Positions 12,203 through 22,999 of a stretch of DNA of 64,000 nucleotides are shown here, piece after piece. The DNA comes from Adineta ricciae (taxonomy: Eukaryota; Rotifera; Eurotatoria; Adinetida; Adinetidae), in assembly GCA_905250025.1 (NCBI GenBank), contig CAJNOJ010000286.1, positions 56,783-120,782 of the forward strand, given 5' to 3'. A program made the translations under genes and the position numbers. The notes under the pieces were generated by a model that was not told where the DNA came from, searched no databases, and saw only the letters and a list, made by a program, of their open reading frames with translations. Position 1 is the first letter of the stretch. Each line of letters opens with the position of its first letter.

Positions 12203-13305
12203 AATGAGTAAAAATTATGAAATAAAATCAAATTTTGTTTGAAAAAAGAGCCTTACAGAAATAGATTATTCGTATTTCACTATGATTTAAAAAAAGTATG
12301 TAAAAATGAAAAGAGCAATTTTTCTCNNNNNNNNNNNNNNNNNNNNNNNNNNNNNNNNNNNNNNNNNNNNNNNNNNNNNNNNNNNNNNNNNNAAAAGAGC
12401 CTTACAGAAATAGATTATTCGTATTTCACTATGATTGAAAAACAGTATGTAAGAATGAAAAGAGCAATTTTTCTCTACACAGTTTAACATGAATTCAATC
12501 AGAATAAAGGAGCTTGAATGTAGTGTAAGGACCGTGAAAACTTTACAAGAGATATAAGGTGCCACTTTTTAACATTATAATATTTAAGAGAGAGTCCATT
12601 GTCCATCGAGTATTATTTTATATATCCATACACTCGTCAAAATTTTATTTTACAGCTTGACAGTTTCATTGTGTATAGTATCACTAGAAACTCTTAAATC
12701 CAAATCTTCAGCGCATTTGGTTAAATTAATGAAGAGTTAGCTTAATTGTACTGTGAAGGACTGAAAAAAACCTACTTCTGAATTTGATTCAAAGTTCTGC
12801 GGAAAAGTTTGAGGTTTATCTCGATAGAGAAACTTATTAAAATCCTTGGTGTGACAATTAAAAGATGCAGCATTAAAAGTTGAATAAAACTGCCTGTTTG
12901 CGTCTTTTTTTTCTATTAACTCAATTTTTTGCCCAGGCAGCACCATGCTGAAAAGAAGCTATTTTTCCAGTGCATAAAAGGTAAGTGTTTTTCAGTGTAT
13001 CAGCTGTCGTTCCGTCAAAACACGAGACCCCAAGCTGAATTTTTGATATATTCTACATTTTCTTCTCCTCTACAAAATGGTATGCTCGGTGTGAGAATCG
13101 TGTTGCAACTTTTGTTTTTTAGTCGTTTTTAAGGATTTTTTAAAGAGATATCGAATATTTCTCAAGTCCCTATCATCAACAGATCAAGAAATGAATCTAA
13201 TATTCGGAATCAACACAAAAGCCTTCATTAAAAACCATCAAAACTAGGTGCATAAAATGTTTGTAAAAACTGATCTAAAGAGAATCTCAATATGTAATAC
13301 TTTGG
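12203..13305. other. Gene-less spacer containing assembly gap
   Basis: Starts with the 3' UTR of the preceding gene. The 66-base N gap at 12327-12392 has nearly the same roughly 85-bp sequence on both sides (12244-12326 and 12393-12476, a few differences), so the gap joins two copies of one site. No gene is seen between 12477 and 13305. Confidence 0.7.
12327..12392. other. Scaffold gap (66 N)
   Basis: Sequence unknown. Near-identical flanks on the two sides indicate an unresolved overlap between homologous contigs rather than a true 66-bp gap. Confidence 0.95.
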
Positions 13306-14040
13306 TCTTCTTCCAATACTCGCATATTTTCCACATGAAAACGTAATTGATTGTTCATTTTTATTCATTTCAGATCTTCTTTTCATCGTTTACATTCAAA
13401 CCATTAAGTTATATATGCGACTTCTATTTTTTAATTATTATGAACAAAACATAGATGAAGATTAATGTCTATATAATCGGTTAAACTTCAAACACAGATG
13501 AACACGACTTTTCAGAGGTGCCGTATTTATTATGAGACTATAGCAATAATCTAGTGTATTATGAAGTATTCTGTAAGTTTATAATCGAGTTATGAATACA
13601 TTTCATTTTTCTTCGTTTCATTTCTCATTAATTTTCTCTCGGTGGTTATTTTAATTACAAAAATCTTGTCAAAAAGTTCCGCTTTGGTAATAAATAGGTA
13701 TGCAACAATCCCGATTCTAGAGTAAGTGGGAATCGATCGGAATTGGTTCAGAATCGACCAGAAGTGGCTGGAATCGAGCCGAGATATATTCAAATATGTT
13801 ACTACTTTTAACTAAAGCGTGAAAGTTGTTAACTATGGCATGTCGGTTCCGAATCAATTCCAGGCAATCCTAGTCAGTTTCATTCGATTTTGGAATCGGG
13901 ATTGGTGCATGGCTACTTCTGACCAGCTAACTTTACCCAGCTGCGCGAAGCGACAACTATGAAACAAGTAATACAGATGATTTGAACGGCAAATGGCAAG
14001 AGATAATGAAGTACAGTAGACAGTCAATTGTATGGGTCCG
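13306..14040. other. Flank of piggyBac relic, copy A2
   Basis: Homologous to window positions 1-539 with an extra block of about 200 bases near 13335-13530. No coding content is visible apart from what may be the non-coding or heavily decayed 5' part of the piggyBac element. Confidence 0.5.
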
Positions 14041-15140
14041 AGATCATTCAAAATTTAATGGCGAGAGGTAGGTTTGAATTACTCGTCTAGTTCTGACTTT
14101 TTTCGGACAATCATAATCATCACTCAAACCAAGATAGGCTAATCAAGCCGAAACCACTTCTGGATTTGCGGAGAGCCAGATTTTCGTCTATATATGTTCC
14201 TGGTGCAGTTGTTAAAGTCGATGAAACTATGACACCATGGCGTGGAAGACTTTTTGTTCAAATAATATATACCTGGAAAAGCGCACAAATATGAAATAAA
14301 AATGTACAAGCTAGCCGCTATAAACGGATATACATGGAATTATTTGATCTATACTGGTGAACAAGATCCGATGGCAGGTGCTGGACATGTTGGGACAGTC
14401 GTGATGAACTTATTGGATGGGCTCCCATGATGTTATAGAACTGTAGTGGCTGACCACTTCTTTACCAGTATTTCCCTTGCAAAACGTTTGTTAGCACACG
14501 ATACGTACCTTATTAGAACGCTGAGAAGTAATCGTGCCGCGTCAGGAAGAGAACTTCTTCAACAACAGTTGTGGTAGACACTGGAAAAGCAAATGTTCAA
14601 AATGAGTCAATTATGAAGCCACAAGTTGTGTTAGATTATAACAAAGGAAGACAAGGTACTGATTTATCTGATCAGCTATCAGCATATTATACATGTTTCA
14701 AACGATCTATAAAATGGTATCGAAAGGTGGGACTTGAATTGATTTTTGGAACGACTATAGTGAACAGTTATCTGGTATATAAGGAATAACATTCAGCAAA
14801 CTATATGACGATTCTGAAGTTTCGTGAAAGTCTTGTGAGATCGTTAGTGCTCGGCATGTCATTCGAGCAACTGAAACTAAGTCCAAGAAAAAAATCAATA
14901 AGCCAAACGAAGGGCAAACTTGTTGACTATATACTCGAAGAAAAAGAAGGATCTGCTCGCGATGTTCGAAGACGCTGTGGTAGTTCCTACGAGAGAATCA
15001 GTCAACAACAATCGAGAGAAGTCGGTCATGCAGCTGCAAAGAAAGTAAAAACTTGCTGTCCTGATTGTTTCAATCAGAAGCATCTTACTTTCTAATAAAC
15101 GGCTAAATAATATCAAGGATAGAGTTAATGACATTTAGTG
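14041..15140 (+). pseudogene. Decayed piggyBac-like transposase, copy A2
   Basis: Second copy of the relic at 540-1615, with the same landmarks. KVDETMTPW lies at about 14218. The second Asp region VVADHFFTSISLAK lies near 14440-14480, in which the usual Asn after Asp is replaced by His. QVVLDYNKGRQGTDLSDQ lies near 14620-14670. This copy also keeps KRSIKWYRKVGLELIFGTT and a Cys-containing tail (VRRRCGSSYERIS, TCCPDCFNQKHL) ending at TAA near 15095, as in piggyBac C-terminal domains. A stop after LDGLP near 14428, a stop at 14575 and a frameshift near 14570 inactivate it. As in copy A1, it ends about 130-250 bp upstream of the receptor start. GTGTCGAATGTGTTAA at about 15235-15250 may be its 3' terminus plus target site. 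Confidence 0.85.
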
Positions 15141-15385
15141 TGTAACATCTGACTAAGAAAACAGATAGAAAAAAGTTTTTCTCTATCGAGTTTTTTATTT
15201 TAAAAAAATGTGAGACCAACTGGTGGGTCCCATCGTGTCGAATGTGTTAAAACATTTTCTTTGTAATCATTCCTCATTGATAATATTTTTAAATATACAT
15301 TCAGAAAAAAAACGTCAACGGAAAAGCAAATGGATGGAAAAAGAGCAGATGTTCTATATTTTCATTTGAAACTCTTCGATAAAAA

Positions 15386-18300
15386 ATGAAGTTGATACAG
15401 ATCTTCATGTTTATCTCAATATATTTCAAATGTTATTCTCTTTATACATTTTATCATCGAAATAACGATCAAACATTCCATTGTTTATATGCTCATATAG
15501 AATATTCTCATCAAGTCGATAGCGGAACTTATTTAACACTTTCACACCTCATTCCTTTTTGTCAACAATTCAATGAAAACGACAAACCAAATGAAAATGT
15601 GGAAAATGACATAAGTTTTGAAGATTTATCGAGAAATGGAATATCAAGTTCGCAATTATTGAAATGGTTTGTTCCAATTGATATTGCAGAAGAATATGAG
15701 ATCAATAGTAAACATTCGAATGAATTCTTTTATAATTGTTCATTTCCTTGGTTTGGTTCAACATGTCAGTTTCAATTAATTAAAGATCAACAGGTCACAT
15801 TTGGTGAACTTGTTCGCTTTATTTTTCTCGAACGTGATTCTCCATCATCTGATCTTGATTTTCCTATCGATACATGTTATCTCTTCTTGAAGAATTGTAT
15901 TCGTGGACCATCACCAGTGTGTCTCGACTGGCGTGAAATTTGTAATGGTGTTGATGATTGTATTGATGGAGAAGATGAAGAATTTTGTGATTTATTAGAA
16001 GAAAATCGATGTTCAAATGAAGAATTTCAATGTTTGAGAAGTAAAGAATGTATTTCACGAAAATTTTTCAATGACCACACAGAAAGTCTTGATTGTCTTG
16101 ATACGAGTGATGAAAAAGAAAAATTCGAAACAGAATTTGGAGAAGATTGTATCAAATTTCCAACATTTGAGTGCGAAGAAATAGGTCGTGGTGTTCGGGA
16201 TTATTTTTCATGTGGTAATGGGCAAATAAAATTAAATCTAATGCCTCGTTTTCACGCTTTTTGTGTAAATCTACGAGATCAACGTATGACAAAAACTCTT
16301 TTTACTTCATTTCATTACATTTCCAATATTCCATGTCGAAAACGTCTCATGTGTTACATTCGTCCTGATCGAATTCATTTTCTTTCACATTTACTAGATG
16401 AAATTCATTGTGAACTTCCTCTTGAACATTGTCCATTGGAATGGGTCGTCTTTCCCGAATATCCTATACTTTACTCAACGTTTCAATTTGTTTATTTTAC
16501 AAATCGATCGATATCTTTATCAACATATGACATTACACCAGATTTGATTTGTTTTAACGCAATTCGATGTCCAGAGTATGTCTTTTGTTCGATAGATATC
16601 GAAATACAACATGATCTCCATTGTTGTCGTGCTTTTGATATATTATATCATTCAATTGATACCTGGGATGCATTCCAGCTTATGTTTGAACTTATTTTTC
16701 AAAATTGCTTCAAAACTGTTCAAAATGATACATCATTATCGATTGATGAAAACGCAAATTCTTCTGTAAATCTCTGGCTGAATTCACATAAAACATTTTC
16801 ATTTGCATATTTTTGCGATGGTCAATGGCACATACGAGATAATGACGAATCGATGGAAACTGATGAAACTAATTGTGATTTATGGCCATGTAATAATCCA
16901 TATACTCGATGCAATCAATATTTACATTGTTGGAATGCAATTGATGAAGTCAATTGTCCTAAAGATCGATGTGAATCTGATGAAATTTATTGTAAGGATG
17001 AGACTTTTCAGATTCGTTATTGTTTACCTAGATCATTTCTAGCAGATGATCATACAAAATTTACTTCCGATCGATATTCACGAGTTGTACATTTAATCAA
17101 TGAAACAATTGGTGATGTGAAAAATTATTTCTTTTGGAATCAAATCAAATGTCTCACTGTGGAATATTCGAATCAGAATGATTTGACACGATTAGTTGCA
17201 AATAACAACGATACTTGTTTAATGCCAAAACATCCGAAATTTGTTTTTCCTAAAACCATGATTGTTATGAGAAACAAAACAGAACTTTGTAGAGCTGGTT
17301 CAACTGTTACGAGTAATTATATTGAAGATCGACCATATCTTCAATCAACACATTTGGGTTATTTTCCATCGATTGTTCATCCGATTTCTCATCAATCAAC
17401 AATAGTTCAATCAGATGAAGCATCTCCTATTGATCTTGATACAGATGAAGTTGTTAGTTGGCATTGTAATCGAGGATTTGCCATTTTTTATCAAAATAAT
17501 CAAACGATCGAATGTCTTTGTCCACCAAGTTATTTTGGTTCACGATGTCAATGGCAAAATCAACGTATTAGTTTATCATTTCAATTGAAATATTTCACTT
17601 TCATATATGAAATGCCTATTTTCCAAGTCATTCTTATGCTTATTGATGATCAAAGACAAATTTCCCCGTATAATGAACAAATAATTCATGTTCCGAAACG
17701 TGATTGTGGAATTAAATATCATTTTTATTTACTTTATCCATCAAGACCAAAGAATTCTTCGCTGAATTATTCAGTTCAGATTGATATTTTCAATCGAATT
17801 ACATTGACACATTGGGCAAGTTGGCTTTTTCCTATTACATTTGCATTTTTGCCTGTCAATCGTATTTCCGTTGAATTACTCATTCCCTTAAATCCTCAGC
17901 AAACCGAATTGTCNCCGAAACGTGATTGTGGAATTAAATATCATTTTTATTTACTTTATCCATCAAGACCAAAGAATTCTTCGCTGAATTATTCAGTTCA
18001 GATTGATATTTTCAATCGAATTACATTGACACATTGGGCAAGTTGGCTTTTTTCTATAACATTTGCATTTCTGCCTGTCAATCGAATTTCCGTTCAATTA
18101 CTCATTCCCTTAAATCCTCAACAAACTGAATTGTCATGTTCATTATCATGTGGAAATCATGGAAGATGCCTCAGATATGTCAACAGAAATTCCTCATACT
18201 TTTGTCAATGTGATTCAGGTTATTCGGGACTGAATTGTCAAATTAAACACAATTGCTCTTGTTCGTCCGATTCCTTTTGTCTTAGTTCATTCATTTGTAT

Positions 18301-20266
18301 TTGTCCATTGTATCAATTTGGTTCAAAATGCTATTTGACACATCGGACATGTCAATTTTCGATGAATCCTTGCGAAAATGAGGGTCAATGTGTCCCAAAT
18401 GACGATCGTGTTGCTTTGGATACGTTTACTTGTGTCTGTAAAGAAGAATTTTTCGGTGAACGATGTGAAAATCGTCAAACTCGAATTGATATTCAATTTA
18501 CTGACGAAATCAATTTACCGATTTTAGTTCATTTAATCACAACTTACGAAAGCTCAACTCATTTACAAACTACAATTTTAAAACAAATCAAATATGGACA
18601 AAATCAAGTGACAATTCTCACATCAAATACATTTCATCTTGGATTTGTAGAATTTCTTCCAGGAGATTATTATTTAATCATTAAACGTGAACATTTTATC
18701 AAATCTGAACATATTCAAACAAAATTATTACCCAACTATCGATGTGTGTTTATCAATGAATTGTTAAATGAAACATTGAAATCTTTTCATTATCTTCATC
18801 GTGTCAAATTCTATCCAGTTTTATGTCGAGAAAATCAACAATTAATGTGTTTTTATGATGAAATTTATACGTGTATTTGTGATGAAAATCGCTTTTCAAA
18901 TTGTTTTTTATTTGATCGAAATACGACTTATAATTGTGATCAAAGAGAAAATCCTTGTGAAAATAATGAAAAATGTTTTTTAGCAAATCAAACGTGTTCA
19001 AGTTCAATAAAATGTTTATGTTCAGGTTGTTTTTACGGAACAAAATGTCAGTTCACAACTGAAGGTTTTGTTTTATCTCTCGATTATATTCTCAGTTATC
19101 ATATTAAACCAAATCTTTCATTTTCTCGTCAACCATTTATTGTCAAAGTGAGTGTCGGAATCGGTACAATGATGTTTCTCATTGGATTTATCGGTGGTTT
19201 CTTATCAGTTGTAACATTTCGTGTGAAGAAAATTCAAATAAATGGTTGTGGATTTTATTTATTTGTATCCGGATGGATTTCACTTGTAATTGTATGTGTA
19301 TTAATGATCAAATTCGTGCAATTGATATTATTACAAACGAAAGTTTACAATAATTTATCGATTTTTCGTTTGAATTGTATTGTATTGGATGTGTTCATTA
19401 AAATTCTATTAGCGATTAACGATTGGTTGGATGCGTGTGTTTCAATTGAACGTATTATCACGGTTAAACAAGGTTTGACATTTAATAAAATCCAAAGCAA
19501 ACAAATGGCAAAATGGATCACTTTTATTGTTTGTCTCCTTTCGATTCTTAGTCATCTTCATGATCCTCTTCATCGTCAATTGATCAAAGATATGGATATT
19601 GATGAAGAACGAATATGGTGTATCGTTCAATATTCATCATCATTCAATACTTATAATTCATTTGTAACTCTATTTCATTTTTTCGTTCCATTTACAATTA
19701 ATTTTTTCTCAACAGTAATCATTATAATTACAATAGCTCGAAATCGTTCAACTGTTCAACAAAGATTAACATATGTGGAACATTTAAAATTACAATTCAA
19801 TGAGCATAAACATCACTTTATTGCATCATTTACTTTNTGGTGTATTGTTCAATATTCATCGTCATTCAATACTTATAATTCATTTGTAACTCTATTTCAT
19901 TTTTTCGTTCCATTTACAATTAATTTTTTCTCAACAGTAATCATTATAATTACAATAGCTCGAAATCGTTCAACTGTTCAACAAAGATTAACATATGTGG
20001 AACATTTAAAATTACAATTCAATGAGCATAAACATCACTTTATTGCATCATTTACTTTCGTATTATTGGGATTACCTCGTCTTATCATCTCATTTATAAG
20101 TGGATGTATGAAATCACCAAAGAATTCATGGTTATTTCTAACTGGATATTTTCTTTCATTTTTACCATCGATGATGACTTTTGTCGTTTATGTTTTACCA
20201 TCAAAAACTTACAAAGATGAATTTGATAATCTTCTTCGAAAACAATTTCGACGCTTTCGTAATTAA
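15386..20266 (+). CDS. LDLa/EGF-containing 7TM receptor, copy A2 (assembled with false repeats)
   Basis: A single open frame of 1626 codons as assembled. The signal peptide is residues 1-18. LDL-receptor class A-like modules lie at about 163-200 (CNGVDDCIDGEDEEFC) and 208-240, with Cys-rich modules at about 475-540. EGF-like modules lie at about 692-718 and, after the first repeat, about 917-1225 (CGNHGRC, CENEGQC, CVCKEEFFGERC, CSGCFYGTKC). Seven helices run from about residue 1250 to 1600. An SIERIITV motif stands where rhodopsin-like receptors have DRY, and VLPSKTYKDEF stands near the NPxxY position. Two 74-codon blocks are duplicated across the n at 17914 and the n at 19837. They are in frame but look artificial, and removing them gives about 1478 residues with a normal TM count. 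Role: cell-surface receptor, ligand unknown. No introns are visible. Confidence 0.85.
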   Translation: MKLIQIFMFISIYFKCYSLYTFYHRNNDQTFHCLYAHIEYSHQVDSGTYLTLSHLIPFCQQFNENDKPNENVENDISFEDLSRNGISSSQLLKWFVPIDIAEEYEINSKHSNEFFYNCSFPWFGSTCQFQLIKDQQVTFGELVRFIFLERDSPSSDLDFPIDTCYLFLKNCIRGPSPVCLDWREICNGVDDCIDGEDEEFCDLLEENRCSNEEFQCLRSKECISRKFFNDHTESLDCLDTSDEKEKFETEFGEDCIKFPTFECEEIGRGVRDYFSCGNGQIKLNLMPRFHAFCVNLRDQRMTKTLFTSFHYISNIPCRKRLMCYIRPDRIHFLSHLLDEIHCELPLEHCPLEWVVFPEYPILYSTFQFVYFTNRSISLSTYDITPDLICFNAIRCPEYVFCSIDIEIQHDLHCCRAFDILYHSIDTWDAFQLMFELIFQNCFKTVQNDTSLSIDENANSSVNLWLNSHKTFSFAYFCDGQWHIRDNDESMETDETNCDLWPCNNPYTRCNQYLHCWNAIDEVNCPKDRCESDEIYCKDETFQIRYCLPRSFLADDHTKFTSDRYSRVVHLINETIGDVKNYFFWNQIKCLTVEYSNQNDLTRLVANNNDTCLMPKHPKFVFPKTMIVMRNKTELCRAGSTVTSNYIEDRPYLQSTHLGYFPSIVHPISHQSTIVQSDEASPIDLDTDEVVSWHCNRGFAIFYQNNQTIECLCPPSYFGSRCQWQNQRISLSFQLKYFTFIYEMPIFQVILMLIDDQRQISPYNEQIIHVPKRDCGIKYHFYLLYPSRPKNSSLNYSVQIDIFNRITLTHWASWLFPITFAFLPVNRISVELLIPLNPQQTELXPKRDCGIKYHFYLLYPSRPKNSSLNYSVQIDIFNRITLTHWASWLFSITFAFLPVNRISVQLLIPLNPQQTELSCSLSCGNHGRCLRYVNRNSSYFCQCDSGYSGLNCQIKHNCSCSSDSFCLSSFICICPLYQFGSKCYLTHRTCQFSMNPCENEGQCVPNDDRVALDTFTCVCKEEFFGERCENRQTRIDIQFTDEINLPILVHLITTYESSTHLQTTILKQIKYGQNQVTILTSNTFHLGFVEFLPGDYYLIIKREHFIKSEHIQTKLLPNYRCVFINELLNETLKSFHYLHRVKFYPVLCRENQQLMCFYDEIYTCICDENRFSNCFLFDRNTTYNCDQRENPCENNEKCFLANQTCSSSIKCLCSGCFYGTKCQFTTEGFVLSLDYILSYHIKPNLSFSRQPFIVKVSVGIGTMMFLIGFIGGFLSVVTFRVKKIQINGCGFYLFVSGWISLVIVCVLMIKFVQLILLQTKVYNNLSIFRLNCIVLDVFIKILLAINDWLDACVSIERIITVKQGLTFNKIQSKQMAKWITFIVCLLSILSHLHDPLHRQLIKDMDIDEERIWCIVQYSSSFNTYNSFVTLFHFFVPFTINFFSTVIIIITIARNRSTVQQRLTYVEHLKLQFNEHKHHFIASFTXWCIVQYSSSFNTYNSFVTLFHFFVPFTINFFSTVIIIITIARNRSTVQQRLTYVEHLKLQFNEHKHHFIASFTFVLLGLPRLIISFISGCMKSPKNSWLFLTGYFLSFLPSMMTFVVYVLPSKTYKDEFDNLLRKQFRRFRN
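17693..18135. repeat. Near-tandem 221-bp repeat across n at 17914
   Basis: 17693-17913 and 17915-18135 match at about 96%. The first copy ends exactly at the n and the second starts exactly after it. This is an unmerged overlap of two contigs, probably from different haplotypes, and not a protein repeat. Confidence 0.9.
19616..20058. repeat. Near-tandem 221-bp repeat across n at 19837
   Basis: 19616-19836 and 19838-20058 match with only a few differences. The repeat duplicates the fifth-helix region of the receptor. Same cause as at 17914. Confidence 0.9.
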
Positions 20267-22241
20267 ACTCCACGAAAATGTGAAGTCAGAAAACATTACG
20301 GAAGAGAGTCGTTATCCCTTGAAAATATTTTCTCTTTGTTCAGCTTTAACCAACTAAAGGGAATATGAAAACTGCGAGAGAAACATGGTTAGGTTTTTAT
20401 TCTTTCAGGTGTATATAGTAACATAATAAATAACGGATACGTTGACTCATAGATTTGAATGTTAATCTTACTAGTTCTCTATATACAAAACAATTGCAAA
20501 ACGGGGTATGTGTAGAGATGTGTCAATTCAAAATTCTTTTGAATAAATTTTTATTTCGAAGCTAAATTAAGTATGGACAAACGACTTTTAAGGACATACA
20601 GTCTTTCCTCGATGATCGTAAGTATAGTTTTTAGTATTTATGTTGTTTTTATGAAATCTTGGTCATCCACCGATTGGTAATAGAAATAATCTAAATCTAA
20701 CCGCGATTATGTACATTGTCTATGTTTATATAATTAAATAATTAATTTGATGTACTCAGATTTAAAAATAATTGCTTTTTGTTCAATAAGGTTCTCTAAT
20801 ATATACATTTAGAAGTATTTATATAATTCATCAGATAGTATCGATAGAAGATACGTTTTAATTTTAGTCCCTAAACATATCTTTTTTTCGTAATAAGCAA
20901 GAACAACAACCAATCAAATCTCTATAATTGATCTGATGGCTATTTTCGAGGTTATATGTTTACACGTCTCATTTTGTTCCTACATCATTCAGTGTCTGTC
21001 TTGATATATTTTTTTCTCTATAATTCGATGTTCTTACCCACGTCTTTCTATACATCCTATCTTTCCTCTTCGATATTAAATACAAAGAAACATTCGTTTA
21101 ACTAGCAAATTTACAAACGATTAAAATATGATGAGATGAGATTATCATTTGCCTTCATCAGTCCCTGTCTTTCTACTATAACATGGTACGCATGAATAAT
21201 TTTATGTATTGTAGACATTGAGATTAAAAAGAAAAAGACTTATCACCTCACCCTTCTATAGAAGAAGAAGTACATCATTAGTAATTATTTTATCTGTCGT
21301 TTGTCTTGGACTTATTTTATTCGCAATTGCAATAGTTATTGTACTAGCCTTGATTTCATTATATTTGTCACAATGAGAATCATCAAGTCAGCCTATAGTT
21401 ATCGTCTATGTGACAAAAAATATGCTTTTCCTTGAAAAATCCTATTTCAGTCAGCTACTGCTCTTGATGGTGCCGTTTATACTTGCAATATTCATGAGTC
21501 TTCAGATGTTACCTGTCGTACTTCCAATGGCGATGTTTTGACTTTAACGGGTTTGTTTTATGCTGCTAATAATAGTGTTTGCATGGCTCCTTATAGTTGT
21601 TATCGTTGTTGTTGTTGTCAGTCAAGTTCTGGATGATGATGATGATTATTACATTTGTAATTTTATATAGACTTTTTCCTTACTCTCTTTCGATTTTCAT
21701 AAGTTTTATTTTGTAATTACTATGAACATATCCGAAAGACTAATATTTTAATGCTGATTTAAAGAAAAGAAGGAAGATGGAGAACTCAATTAAAGTTCTT
21801 TTGGGAGGATGCATTGTAAGAACGGAAAAGTTTTTTTCTATTATATAAAAATGACTTTTATAGAGTTTGGATGTATGGATATTTATTCACAATGTGATTT
21901 AACTAGAAATTTGCCATGATTTTACAGTATTTATTCATATCGTTGAAAAATTATGAAAAGTCAATCGTATAGGAGAAAAGCAATAGAATAATAATTTATA
22001 ACAAATGATAATTCTTTATTAGAACGTTAAATCAAGTTAATTTTTCAATGAATTTTCTAATCATTAATATCCTTTTTCAAGACCGTAATAGCTTTAGCAA
22101 TAAAAGTATATTTATGTGGTTATTCAAAACATTGATAATAAGATGATTATTATTTTTCCGAATATATATCGTCATACTAGTTAGTAGAGTTATATAAGAG
22201 AGAACATTTTTAGTTTCAAATTCCGATTTGTATATTTATCT
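20267..22241. other. Spacer, copy B1, with weak small-gene traces
   Basis: Mostly non-coding. An ATG at 20573 opens a 15-codon frame (MDKRLLRTYSLSSMI) that ends in a GTAAGT donor-like site, which is lost in copy B2. It may be the first exon of the fragment at 21262-21637. The rest is AT-rich and matches 29381-31103 with several indels. Confidence 0.4.
21262..21637 (+). CDS. Putative small membrane protein fragment, copy B1
   Basis: After a possible 3' splice site (CCTTCTATAG near 21260), one frame encodes a hydrophobic helix (VIILSVVCLGLILFAIAIVI). A second stretch after a possible acceptor near 21452 reads ATALDGAVYTC, TCRTSNGDVLTLTG and ends CCCCQSSSG with a TGA. The layout (helix plus short Cys-containing ectodomain) resembles the gene at 11421. 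Copy B1 has about 60 extra bases after the helix relative to B2, with an in-frame stop, so this copy may be broken. The exon connections and start are uncertain. Confidence 0.3.
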
Positions 22242-22999
22242 TTAATGACAATGGCAAGTACAAAGTTCTACCGAGACAATTAAATTGAGACTTCCATCGT
22301 TTTCATATGTTGATTGACTATTGGCATATGCACGATAATAACCAGCAGTATTTCGATTGTCCTTTTCGAGATAAAAACAATTACGACAGTTATTACATTC
22401 TATTGAAGTATTCGTATAATCTAAATAAAAAGAAATCGTTTTTCCAACAAGAAAACAGTTCATATGTTACTAGAGAGCTGAATCATTAGTTGAACAATTG
22501 TATCATGTTGATCGTTGATTCGTTCTTTGAGTTGTTGATTTTCATTAATGAGTTCACTCAATGTCGATCGAAGAGGTTCAAAAGTACATTTCGATTCATG
22601 ATTTGCTAATTGGTCACGCGTGCCTTTCCATGGACATTTGATATCTGCTGCCGAACAAGAAACATGAACTTTCGGACAAGTTTTCTCGATATGTTCATGA
22701 AAATCACGTCTTCGTATGTTTGTAGTTTCACACAATGTACATTTAACCGGAAGATATTCAACGAAATTCTTTACCGAATGAGTTGCTTGTGCGAGACTAT
22801 TAATTGATCCAATATGTTTTCGACAAATGGGACATGATGAATTTCCACCGAAAATCCACTTTGTAATACATCGACGACAAAATGAATGATGACATGGAGT
22901 ACGCAATGGATCGATGAAAGGAGAACTACAAACAATGCAGATGAATTCAGGTTCTATTGATGTTTCATTGACATATTCATAATTGGTATTATTAGCCAT
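22242..22999 (-). CDS. RING finger/TRAF-type zinc finger protein, copy B1 (2 exons)
   Basis: Exon 1 is 22471-22999 and exon 2 is 22242-22420. The 50-bp intron has donor GTAACATATG and acceptor TTTTTATTTAG. The spliced product is 235 residues. A C3HC4 RING is complete: Cys21, Cys24, Cys36, His38, Cys41, Cys44, Cys56 and Cys59 (CIVC...CHHSFCRRC...CPIC). TRAF-type zinc-finger segments follow (CTLCETTNIRRRDFHEH..C and CSAADIKCPWKGTRDQLANH), then a short coiled coil (ELINENQQLKERINDQH). The unrecognised C-terminal tail is Cys-rich (ECNNCRNC, ELCTCHCH). Likely an E3 ubiquitin ligase or signalling adaptor; the MATH/TRAF-C domain of true TRAFs is absent. Reading through the intron gives a shorter 179-codon frame that stops inside it, which is probably not the real end. 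The nearly identical copy at 31104-31863 has the same structure. Confidence 0.85.
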
